This document shows, piece by piece, positions 8,211-14,970 of a stretch of DNA of 64,000 bases. The notes beneath the pieces were generated by a model, which saw only the letters and a list, made by a program, of their open reading frames with translations, ran no database searches and was not told the DNA's origin. Numbering within the stretch: position 1 is the stretch's first letter; each line of letters begins with the position of its first letter. The position numbers were made by a program, and so were the translations under genes. Source of the DNA: Paraburkholderia sp. BL21I4N1 (GTDB taxonomy: Bacteria; Pseudomonadota; Gammaproteobacteria; Burkholderiales; Burkholderiaceae); NCBI RefSeq assembly GCF_002973525.1, contig NZ_PVEN01000015.1, forward strand, positions 62,001 through 126,000. Reading direction: 5' to 3'.

Positions 8211-8334
8211 TGCGATTTACTTGGCGTTTTCGCATTTCTCGCTATTATATTAATGAGATGTAGGGTTATTGTTGCCCGATAGATTCTTTTCGCTAACCAT
8301 GGCGACTCCGTTGTTTTATTTGTGGAGTTTTAAT

Positions 8335-8661
8335 ATGAAAGGAAAGTCGGTGGTGAATGCAATCCCTCTCTTCGCACTTGGAAAAGCTAACGCAGTCGCG
8401 TCCGAATCGCCCGTGTTTGAAATCATCGAGGACTTTGAAGTGGAGTCCAAACTCTACGCGGACGGTACAACGGTCCGTGTATTGCTTCGTCGCCAGTTGA
8501 ATCACACGCCCCCAAGGTACGCGAGTGGGCCGTACCGTCTCGACCTTACCGTCGGCGGTCAGCACACGCCGCACTATGGCGTATCCGAGGCAACCGCGTG
8601 TGAGGCCGCATGCCGATTTCTTTTAAAGCATGTCGAAGGCGTCATTCCCACACTCAACTAG
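8335..8661 (+). CDS. Hypothetical small island protein (108 aa)
   Basis: The ATG at 8335 is preceded by GGAG with seven bases of spacing; an in-frame ATG at 8269 has no ribosome site. The protein is a small alpha/beta domain with DFEVESKLYADG, a basic strand (VRVLLRRQLNH) and a C-terminal helix with two Cys (ATACEAACRFLLKHV). It has its own promoter. No family recognised. The gene converges with the arsenic operon, 79 bases away. Confidence 0.6.
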   Translation: MKGKSVVNAIPLFALGKANAVASESPVFEIIEDFEVESKLYADGTTVRVLLRRQLNHTPPRYASGPYRLDLTVGGQHTPHYGVSEATACEAACRFLLKHVEGVIPTLN

Positions 8662-8740
8662 CTGAAGACGTTGCTTGCCGGGTTACGTCCGGTGGAGGCC
8701 TTCAACGTCTCCGCGCCTTCGTTGATGGGACGCTGGCTTG

Positions 8741-9994
8741 CTATCCGGCCAGCTTTCTACTGGCGTGCACTGCGAAGAAGAACCCTACGGCAGAAATCAG
8801 CGACACCGCAAACACCGTCCATTCGACGGCACCATACCCCGCAAGACTCCAGATGGCTGCCGCGGCAATGGGCGCAATTCCTTTAGCAATGTTTGATGGC
8901 AAAGAGAGCATGCCGCTGACGGCACCATAACCTTCCGTCCACATCAAATCCTGCACGATAGTGCCGCGCAGAATAGTCATCATGCCGTTCGCGGCCCCAT
9001 AGCAGAGCGCGAAAAGCCAGAGCAAGGACGGCGAGTTTCCAGCGCAAATGAGGATGACCGTCGAAATTGGAAACAGTGTGACGACGATGAATCCAATTCT
9101 GCTGACGTGGACGCCGCGTCCGAACACGAACCAGACCGCTCGCGCCATTACCTGAGCAGGCCCGATTAGTGCCATTGTCGTGACAAGCACGGCGTTGGTC
9201 ACGTTGCGTTCGACCATTAGGGGAACAAGATGGAACGTAAGCGCCGCGAACGTCGCATAGTAAGCGGTGAAGGACACGGCGAGCGCCCAAAAGCTCGGGG
9301 TGCGCAGCGCGCGCCTTGTGGCAGCGTTATTCAGGCGCTTTACGTCCGTAGGACTGGGCTTAGAAATGTCCAGGCATCTCGAAGAACGGATTGCTACAAA
9401 GTGTATGGGAAGGCAAACAAGTAGGTTTGCAGCTGCGAGCGCGACCAGAGCAAGTCTCCATCCCCACTCGCCGACGAGGAACTGGGTCAATGGAATAAAA
9501 ACCGTGCTTGCGAACCCGGCAACCAGAGTAATCAGCGTGATTTTGGCCTTGTAGGTCCGCGGATGTGCATGAGTGACAACCGCGAAAACCGGGTCGTAGA
9601 ACGTTGCAGCCATCGCGGCGCCGAGGCCAATCCAGACGACGAAGAGAAGCGTCAGTGACTGCGCAGTTGACCAAAGCAGCAACATGGAGGCCGCTACGAG
9701 GGAACCGGCGACCATCACCCTACGCCCCAGCCCGTGGTCTATCCATCGCCCAACTGGATAAGCGGCTAAGCCTGAGACGAGTAGGCCGACAGACAACGCG
9801 CCGTTCGTCGCAGTGCGGCTCCAGCCCATCGTCTGTTCCATGGGCACCATCAGCAACGAGAACGAATAGTAGACGGAACCCCAGGATACGAGCTGCGCCA
9901 GCGCCAGCGCCCACGTCGGAAGTGCTGCTGATGGTTCGGACGGGTTATTCGACTTCTCCGTCGTCACTGTCTGCTGTGTCTGCATCGTGCTCAT
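8741..9994 (-). CDS. MFS transporter, last gene of the ars operon (417 aa)
   Basis: Twelve hydrophobic segments in two halves with a cytoplasmic loop near residues 200-225 mark a major facilitator superfamily carrier. The loop after helix 2 has the MFS signature-like GRWIDHGLGRR. The gene overlaps arsH by 50 bases and is the last of the operon, so an arsenical (inorganic or methylated) is the likely substrate. That is inference from context, not motif. MFS exporters are known in ars operons, but this one cannot be assigned to ArsJ or another named type. Start uncertain: the first ATG has no ribosome site. Confidence 0.8.
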   Translation of the reverse strand: MSTMQTQQTVTTEKSNNPSEPSAALPTWALALAQLVSWGSVYYSFSLLMVPMEQTMGWSRTATNGALSVGLLVSGLAAYPVGRWIDHGLGRRVMVAGSLVAASMLLLWSTAQSLTLLFVVWIGLGAAMAATFYDPVFAVVTHAHPRTYKAKITLITLVAGFASTVFIPLTQFLVGEWGWRLALVALAAANLLVCLPIHFVAIRSSRCLDISKPSPTDVKRLNNAATRRALRTPSFWALAVSFTAYYATFAALTFHLVPLMVERNVTNAVLVTTMALIGPAQVMARAVWFVFGRGVHVSRIGFIVVTLFPISTVILICAGNSPSLLWLFALCYGAANGMMTILRGTIVQDLMWTEGYGAVSGMLSLPSNIAKGIAPIAAAAIWSLAGYGAVEWTVFAVSLISAVGFFFAVHASRKLAG

Positions 9995-10709
9995 GAGTCA
10001 TTGCCGCGTGGGCAAGCGCCTCCGCTACAGCCGGCGCCTTTTCCTTTCGCTCGCTGTAGCGGTCGGTCAAGTAGTCGGACCGGTCGCGCACGAGCAGCGT
10101 GAACTTGTACAGCTCCTCCATCACGTCCACGACCCGGTCGTAATAGGACGACGGCTTCATGCGCCCGTCAACCTCAAACTCTTGGTATGCCTTTGCGACC
10201 GACGACTGATTCGGGATGGTCACCATCCGCATCCATCGTCCGAGCACGCGTAGCGCGTTGACCGCATTGAACGACTGCGAGCCGCCGCAAACTTGCATTA
10301 CCGCGAGCGTCCGGCCTTGGGTCGGGCGCACGCCGCCGATTTCTAATGGCAGCCAGTCAATCTGATTCTTGAACACTGCCGTCAACGTCCCGTGACGCTC
10401 GGGGCTGCACCAGACCTGGCCTTCGGACCACTCTGACAGCTTCCGAAGCTCGACAACCTTTGGATGGTCGGCCGGGACACTATCCGCGATGGGTAGGTCA
10501 TGCGGGTCGAACACTTTGGTCTCAGCACCGAAGTGCCGAAGAATTCGTTCGGCCTCAAGGGTCAGCAGGCGGCTGTAAGAAGTCGGTCGGAGTGAGCCAT
10601 AGAGCAGCAGGATTCGAGGTGCATGCGTTGAGACTGAACGGGGCTCCAGCTTCTCGGTGTCCGGCGTGCCGAGCAATGGCAGCATGACGTTACGAAGGTC
10701 CGACGACAT
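9945..10709 (-). CDS. arsH: ArsH, NADPH-dependent FMN reductase of arsenic resistance
   Basis: The flavin-binding loop LYGSLRPTSYSRLL, the block WSEGQVWCSPERHG and the motif QIDWLPL..GVRPTQGRTLAV are characteristic of ArsH. So are GGSQSFNAVN and the C-terminal YYDRVVDVMEEL with DRYSERK. ArsH proteins are tetrameric flavoproteins; known members oxidise trivalent organoarsenicals to less toxic pentavalent forms. The 254-residue length is normal. The ATG shares one base with the preceding arsC stop, so translation is probably coupled. Confidence 0.95.
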   Translation of the reverse strand: MSSDLRNVMLPLLGTPDTEKLEPRSVSTHAPRILLLYGSLRPTSYSRLLTLEAERILRHFGAETKVFDPHDLPIADSVPADHPKVVELRKLSEWSEGQVWCSPERHGTLTAVFKNQIDWLPLEIGGVRPTQGRTLAVMQVCGGSQSFNAVNALRVLGRWMRMVTIPNQSSVAKAYQEFEVDGRMKPSSYYDRVVDVMEELYKFTLLVRDRSDYLTDRYSERKEKAPAVAEALAHAAMTHEHDADTADSDDGEVE

Positions 10710-11131
10710 CAGCGAACCCTCCTGCCTTCGGCGTTGACTACCCGTTCGCCGTCTTCCTTCGTGAACTCGCCCTGTTGAGGATTCGGCAGAATGTCGAGAA
10801 CCACTTCAGATGGCCTGCACAACCGGACGCCCAGGGGCGTCACCACAAACGGCCGGTTGATGAGAACCGGGTGCGCGAGCATGATGTTAAGCAACTGGTC
10901 GTCGGTCATCGACGCGTCTGCCAGACCGAGTTCTATGTAGGGGGTACCTTTCTCACGAATGGCCTCGCGGACGGTCAATCCAGCAGATGAAATCATGCGC
11001 TTTAGCGCTTCGTGGGTTGGCGGATGTTCGAGATACTCAATCACTTCCGGTTCTATCCCGGAGTTGCGAATCATCGCGAGCGTGTTGCGTGATGTACCGC
11101 ACTTGGGGTTGTGATAGATAGTGACGCTCAT
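10709..11131 (-). CDS. arsC: ArsC, glutaredoxin-linked arsenate reductase (140 aa)
   Basis: The N-terminus has YHNPKCGTSRNTL, whose Cys near residue 11 is the catalytic thiol of the glutaredoxin-dependent ArsC family. The C-terminal ..NRPFVVTPLGVRLCRPSE block is also typical. The enzyme reduces arsenate to arsenite for export by Acr3. I used the ATG at 11131 because AGGA lies seven bases upstream; ten extra codons are open upstream. It is the second arsenate reductase in the operon, of an unrelated fold to the one at 12199-12720. Confidence 0.93.
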   Translation of the reverse strand: MSVTIYHNPKCGTSRNTLAMIRNSGIEPEVIEYLEHPPTHEALKRMISSAGLTVREAIREKGTPYIELGLADASMTDDQLLNIMLAHPVLINRPFVVTPLGVRLCRPSEVVLDILPNPQQGEFTKEDGERVVNAEGRRVR

Positions 11132-11141
11132 TTGGTTTTCC

Positions 11142-12212
11142 TCAGTTTGTGCGTGCTTCATACCAACGCTGCGACCGGTTGACTACACCGACGACCAGCA
11201 GCATCACGGGCACCTCAATGAGCACACCAACGACGGTCGCCAGGGCGGCGCCGGACTTGAAACCGAACAGGCTGATGGCGGTCGCGACAGCCAGCTCGAA
11301 AAAATTGCTCGCACCAATCAGACTAGATGGCCCAGCCACACAATGAGCAACGCCGAGCCGGCGATTCAGCACATACGCCAATCCGGAATTCAGGAACACT
11401 TGTATGAGGATGGGCACGGCGAGCATGGCGATAACTAGCGGCTCGTGGACGATGGCCTGTCCTTGAAATGCGAAGAGCAAAACCAGGGTGCCAAGCAATG
11501 CGCAGATTGAATACGGGCCGAGCGCCGATACGACCCGCTGAAAGTGACCCTCACCCCGGGCAAGCAATACGCGGCGCATCAGCTGCGCGATGATGACCGG
11601 AATGATGATGTACAGTCCGACCGACGTAAACAGCGTGTCCCAAGGCACAGTGATAGCGGACATACCCAGCAAGAGCGCCACGATGGGCGCGAACGCGACA
11701 ATCATAATTGCGTCGTTAAGCGCGACCTGGGAGAGCGTGAAGTACGGGTCACCCTTGCAAAGCTGCGACCAGACGAAAACCATCGCGGTGCACGGCGCGG
11801 CTGCGAGCAATATCAGGCCGGCAACGTAGCTGTCGAGTTGCGCTGCCGGGAGGTATGGCGCGAAGACGTGACGTACAAAAATCCAGCCGAGCAGCGCCAT
11901 TGAGAACGGCTTGACGAGCCAGTTCACAAACAGCGTAACCCCGATGCCGCGCCAGTGTCCTTTCACCTGCGCCATCGCGCCGAAGTCAATCTTGACCAGC
12001 ATTGGAATAATCATGACCCAGATGAGCACACCCACAGGGATGTTGACCTGCGCCACTTCCATGCGACCGATGTTTTCGAACACCGCTGGCGCCCACTGAC
12101 CAAGCAGGATGCCGCCGACAATACACAGCGCCACCCAGACGGTGAGGTAGCGTTCGAAAAAGCCAATGGCCGCAATGCTGCCAGCCGGCGTTAAGTTTTC
12201 AGCGCTGCTCAC
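11142..12212 (-). CDS. acr3: Acr3 arsenite efflux permease (356 aa)
   Basis: Ten hydrophobic segments and the signatures VNWLVKPFSMALLGW, AAPCTAMVFVWSQLCKGD (with the conserved functional Cys) and GPSSLIGASNFFELAVA identify the Acr3 branch of the bile/arsenite/riboflavin transporter family. It exports arsenite with the proton motive force. I chose GTG at 12212 because GGAGG lies six bases upstream; a further ATG nine codons upstream lacks a site. The start overlaps the previous arsC by 14 bases. Confidence 0.95.
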   Translation of the reverse strand: MSSAENLTPAGSIAAIGFFERYLTVWVALCIVGGILLGQWAPAVFENIGRMEVAQVNIPVGVLIWVMIIPMLVKIDFGAMAQVKGHWRGIGVTLFVNWLVKPFSMALLGWIFVRHVFAPYLPAAQLDSYVAGLILLAAAPCTAMVFVWSQLCKGDPYFTLSQVALNDAIMIVAFAPIVALLLGMSAITVPWDTLFTSVGLYIIIPVIIAQLMRRVLLARGEGHFQRVVSALGPYSICALLGTLVLLFAFQGQAIVHEPLVIAMLAVPILIQVFLNSGLAYVLNRRLGVAHCVAGPSSLIGASNFFELAVATAISLFGFKSGAALATVVGVLIEVPVMLLVVGVVNRSQRWYEARTN

Positions 12213-12720
12213 TTCCTTCCTCCGCGGGCCTGTTGCCAATAGCGCGCAACTCGTTCTGGATGGCGTTGCGGTCGAGAATGTGTAGAGGCAGATTCACAAA
12301 CTGACTTACGCGGTTCAGAATTTGGCGAAACGCCTTGTCGAATACTTTACGTTTCGCTTCATCGTCACCCTCGAAAGCGGCCGGGTCTTCGAATCCCCAA
12401 TGTGCGGCCATCGGCGTGCTAGGCCATATCGGGCAGACCTCGCCCGCAGCTTGGTCGCACACGGTGATGACGAAGTCCATGTGTGGTGCGCTCGGCAAGG
12501 AAAAGACATCCCAGCTTTTGCTACGCAGGCTCGCCGTGTCGTATCCGATAGATTCACAGCGTTCGATAGCCAAAGGGTTGACCTTGCCCGTTGGGTGACT
12601 GCCTGCGCTGTAGGCGGCAAAGCGGCCCTTGCCAACCACGTTGAACAACGCTTCGGCCATGATGCTGCGTGCGCTGTTGCCTGTGCACAGGATAAGAACG
12701 TTGTATTCGCGGTCGCTCAC
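12199..12720 (-). CDS. arsC: Arsenate reductase, LMW protein tyrosine phosphatase type (173 aa)
   Basis: The P-loop LCTGNSARSIMAEA is the low-molecular-weight phosphatase active site (Cys-x5-Arg/Ser). The later VITVCDQAAGEVCP supplies the redox Cys residues used by thioredoxin-type ArsC enzymes. Arsenate is reduced to arsenite with thioredoxin or a related donor. I chose GTG at 12720, which overlaps the arsI stop as GTGA and has GGAG six bases upstream; an ATG 14 codons upstream has no site. It is a second, non-homologous arsenate reductase in the operon. Confidence 0.9.
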   Translation of the reverse strand: MSDREYNVLILCTGNSARSIMAEALFNVVGKGRFAAYSAGSHPTGKVNPLAIERCESIGYDTASLRSKSWDVFSLPSAPHMDFVITVCDQAAGEVCPIWPSTPMAAHWGFEDPAAFEGDDEAKRKVFDKAFRQILNRVSQFVNLPLHILDRNAIQNELRAIGNRPAEEGSEQR

Positions 12721-13178
12721 GTCCGGCTCCGAAAAGCAATGGTCGAGGTCGTTGGGGTGCAACAGGCGGCCAACGCAGTGGGTTCGGGGTCATGTCGCGA
12801 CTGACCGTATGTGGGTGCAGTCTCCAACGTCCGGAAGGTTTCCCAAGCGACGCCTTGCGGGTCGATGGTCCAAGACTTGTCCGATTGTGCGTAGCAGCAA
12901 GTCGTGGCTGCCTGGTCCAGCGCAGGCAAATCCGCATTTGAGAAACGGCTGCGCATCTCCACGAGCTCTTCGTCCGTCTCGACTTGAATGCCGAGGTGGT
13001 CAACGCCTGGCTTCGCGCCCCTTTGCGAGATGGCGAAGTTAACCTTGGGGTCGCTCAGTTCCCACTTGCAGTAGTCGGATTTCTGAATCGTCGGCTCAAT
13101 GCCGCCGAACATCGCGGTATAAAACCGCGCGCTCGCCGTCAGGTTTTCAACGGCGACGTGAATGTGCATGCGCTTCAT
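12717..13178 (-). CDS. arsI: ArsI/CadI family glyoxalase-fold dioxygenase (153 aa)
   Basis: The N-terminus MKRMHIHVAVENLTASARFY and the vicinal Cys pair in TTCCYAQSDKSWTIDPQG are the defining features of the ArsI/CadI family. ArsI is a non-heme iron C-As lyase that demethylates trivalent organoarsenicals using a His/Glu metal site and the Cys pair. The N-terminal His and the later HLGIQVE fit the metal ligands. The start overlaps the arsR stop as ATGA, with GGAG upstream. CadI-type cadmium binding is the alternative role, but the ars context favours organoarsenic detoxification. Confidence 0.9.
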   Translation of the reverse strand: MKRMHIHVAVENLTASARFYTAMFGGIEPTIQKSDYCKWELSDPKVNFAISQRGAKPGVDHLGIQVETDEELVEMRSRFSNADLPALDQAATTCCYAQSDKSWTIDPQGVAWETFRTLETAPTYGQSRHDPEPTALAACCTPTTSTIAFRSRT

Positions 13179-13516
13179 GTCTTGTCTCCACAACATTGCG
13201 GCGATGTCGGCAGCGAGCAGTCGGCGCCGGCGCAGCAGTTTTCTGTAAGGAAGCCGATGAGCCCGCTCATTGCTTCGAAGTTGGCCGAGTAAAAGATAAA
13301 GCGGCCGTCCTGGCGCGCTCTAACTAGCTCAGCGTGGGATAGGTCCTTCAGATGGAACGAAAGACTGGACGGCGACAGCCCGAGCTGTTGTGCAATCTCA
13401 CCGGCCGCTATGCCTTCAGGTCCGGCAACGACGAGCGAGCGGAAAATCGCTAGACGCGATTCATGAGCCAGAGCGCTTAAGGCGCGAACTACAAGGTTTG
13501 AGTCCATAGGACGCAT
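13175..13516 (-). CDS. arsR: ArsR family metalloregulatory repressor (113 aa)
   Basis: This is a winged helix-turn-helix protein: ALAHESRLAIFRSLV, then LGLSPSSLSFHLKDLSHAELV as the recognition region and RDGR-like FIFYSA as the wing. The C-terminal ENCCAGADC segment provides Cys residues for arsenite sensing, as in the proteobacterial ArsR subgroup with C-terminal thiols. It is first in the operon, next to a palindromic site, so it probably represses its own operon and releases on arsenite. Start choice between ATG at 13516 and 13507 is open; neither has a strong ribosome site. Confidence 0.92.
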   Translation of the reverse strand: MRPMDSNLVVRALSALAHESRLAIFRSLVVAGPEGIAAGEIAQQLGLSPSSLSFHLKDLSHAELVRARQDGRFIFYSANFEAMSGLIGFLTENCCAGADCSLPTSPQCCGDKT

Positions 13517-13536
13517 GGTAGGCGCATCAATTCCAT

Positions 13537-13556
13537 ATTTCAAGTATTATTGAAAT
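13537..13556 (-). promoter_or_regulatory. Candidate ArsR operator of the ars operon
   Basis: ATTTCAA (13537-13543) and TTGAAAT (13550-13556) form a perfect inverted repeat with six bases between. It starts 20 bases upstream of the ATG at 13516. On the minus strand the spacer reads TAATAC, which could serve as the -10 element, so ArsR binding would block RNA polymerase. Direct-repeat-like TTCAA/TTGAA sites are typical of ArsR operators; the match here is inferred from symmetry and location. Confidence 0.65.
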
Positions 13557-13695
13557 GATGCGCGGTCTCCAGTGCTTTTCGCATTCAACGGACTGAAACC
13601 GCGGGATGCCTTCGCAGGACAACTCCGGCAGCACGCAACTCATGGCGCGACGGCAATCGCATAGCGCAGCTCGGCCGTCGAGGAGTGCGGTGCAG
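13557..13695. other. Right end of the mobile island
   Basis: This gene-free segment lies between the arsR promoter and the interrupted comM fragment. The island boundary should be close to 13,710, where the comM reading frame stops matching its family. I looked for recognisable transposon terminal inverted repeats and could not identify a known family with confidence. The matching left end and any target duplication lie outside the window. Confidence 0.5.
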
Positions 13696-13809
13696 TTAAT
13701 TTCCCACGTCAGAAAAAGAGGGTAATCCGTTGGCGAGGTGGACCTCGACGGTTACTTCAGGCGCGCGGCCAGAGGCCGGCGCGCGACTGCGCACCACGGC
13801 AAGCGACAT
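13696..13809 (-). pseudogene. comM: comM (yifB) 5' fragment, interrupted by the island
   Basis: The minus strand starts MSLAVVRSRAP and continues to VTVEVHLANGLPSFS, which is the conserved N-terminus of ComM/YifB magnesium-chelatase-like ATPases (MSL..V..RA...AP.VTVEVHL..GLP). After about codon 33 the expected IVGLPD is replaced by DVGN and a stop, giving only 37 codons against about 500 in intact members. The fragment lies downstream of ubiK in the same orientation, the usual arrangement in Burkholderiales. The break marks the island insertion. ComM is a branch-migration helicase aiding natural transformation, so this function is probably lost here. Confidence 0.88.
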
Positions 13810-13933
13810 GTTTTCTCCCGTCGGACGGCGCGGTAGGGCGCGCGCAAGTCCCCTAAAACGCTGATGACGTCACGGCTCGCTTGCCTGTGAAGTGGGCAGC
13901 ACTGCGGCAGCGCTGACGCTGCGCAGCAAGGCG

Positions 13934-14191
13934 TTACGGCGTTTGGGTCGCGACCGGCAGCTTCTGTTCGAGCTCGGCGACGCGGCGCTCCAGTTCTTCC
14001 AAGCGCGCGCGGGTGCGCACCAGCACTTGCGTCTGCGTATCGAATTCTTCACGCGTGACCAGATCGAGCTTCGAAAAACCCTGCGACAGCATGGCTTTGA
14101 CGTTGCGTTCGACATCTTTGGCCGGCGAGTTCTTGAACAGCTCGCTCATGCGTGCCTGGAAGTCGTTAAAAACGTCGTTCGGTTGTTTCAT
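13934..14191 (-). CDS. ubiK: UbiK/BMFP family ubiquinone biosynthesis accessory factor (85 aa)
   Basis: The start at 14191 is preceded by AAGGGGA. The small protein has FNDFQARMSELFKNSPAKD at its N-terminus, LVTREEFDTQTQVL in the middle and a Leu/Glu heptad coiled coil (RARLEELERRVAELE) at the end. This is the layout of UbiK (YqiC, membrane fusogenic BMFP domain). UbiK helps assemble aerobic ubiquinone biosynthesis with UbiJ. It is divergent from glnK. Confidence 0.88.
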   Translation of the reverse strand: MKQPNDVFNDFQARMSELFKNSPAKDVERNVKAMLSQGFSKLDLVTREEFDTQTQVLVRTRARLEELERRVAELEQKLPVATQTP

Positions 14192-14453
14192 GGTGTTCCC
14201 CTTGATGCACAAAAAATGTGCATGTTTCGTTACGTCTGTGCTTTGTTACGGCGAATGGGCGGTCTTGGTGCATTGCCCATTGCGTGCCGTTGCCGCATGA
14301 GCGCCTTTGGTGCGTGCCCGCGCGTTCAAAACCTTCGAACACTCTAGCAACGATCCAAACGCCGCGCCAGCGCGCCCGGCCCACGTTGGCCATCCGGCCA
14401 GGGCCGCTTGCGCCCCTTTGCCAGCGTGCCCGGTGCGCAGTCTGACACAACAT

Positions 14454-14470
14454 GGCATGCGAGTTGCTGT
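14454..14470 (+). promoter_or_regulatory. Sigma-54 (RpoN) promoter of glnK-amtB
   Basis: TGGCAT at 14454-14459 and TTGCTG at 14465-14470 match the -24/-12 sigma-54 consensus, with GG at 14455-14456 and GC at 14467-14468 exactly ten bases apart. It lies about 118 bases before glnK, in a 396-base spacer between divergent ubiK and glnK. NtrC activation under nitrogen limitation is expected. A possible half-site pair (GCGCC TTT GGTGC, 14301-14313) is too weak to call an NtrC enhancer. Confidence 0.8.
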
Positions 14471-14587
14471 TACTGCCCGGCGCGCACTGTCGGGAGCTTT
14501 TTACCGGCAGCGAAACGAGACCACGCGAACGGGTTACGAGTACGCAAACGGGTTACGCAACGGGTTAGCAACTAAGCGAGGGATTTC

Positions 14588-14926
14588 ATGAAACTCATTA
14601 CCGCAATCATCAAGCCGTTCAAGCTCGATGAGGCGCGCGAAGCCTTGTCGGCCATCGGCGTCTCGGGCATCACGGTGACGGAAGTCAAGGGCTTCGGCCG
14701 GCAGAAGGGCCACACGGAGCTGTATCGCGGCGCCGAATACGTGGTCGATTTCCTGCCGAAGGTGAAGATCGAGGCCGCCGTCTCGGACGACATCGTCGAC
14801 CAGGCGATCGAGGCGCTCGAACGTGCCGCGCGCACCGGCAAGATCGGCGACGGCAAGATTTTCGTCACGCCGATCGAACAGGTCATCCGGATTCGCACCG
14901 GGGAGACCGGCGCGGACGCTCTGTAA
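14588..14926 (+). CDS. glnK: Nitrogen regulatory PII protein GlnK (112 aa)
   Basis: This is a full-length PII protein: MKLITAIIKPFKLDEA at the start, the T-loop with Tyr51 in LYRGAEYVVDF (the uridylylation site), and the C-terminal GKIFVTPIE.VIRIRTGE block that binds ATP and ADP. It senses 2-oxoglutarate and energy charge and gates the ammonium channel AmtB. Its gene is 44 bases upstream. GAGG upstream supports the start. Operon position next to amtB and the RpoN promoter favour GlnK over GlnB. Confidence 0.96.
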   Translation: MKLITAIIKPFKLDEAREALSAIGVSGITVTEVKGFGRQKGHTELYRGAEYVVDFLPKVKIEAAVSDDIVDQAIEALERAARTGKIGDGKIFVTPIEQVIRIRTGETGADAL

Positions 14927-14970
14927 CACCAAAAGATAGCGACACAGATAAGCGACAAGAGGAAACGAAG

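Noticed and set aside
13560..13720. Terminal inverted repeats of a Tn7- or Tn402-type transposon at the island end
   Set aside because: Only short chance similarities were seen, and the left end is outside the window, so no transposon family can be named.
14301..14313. NtrC enhancer-like half sites upstream of glnK
   Set aside because: The match to the NtrC consensus is too short and imperfect to call.
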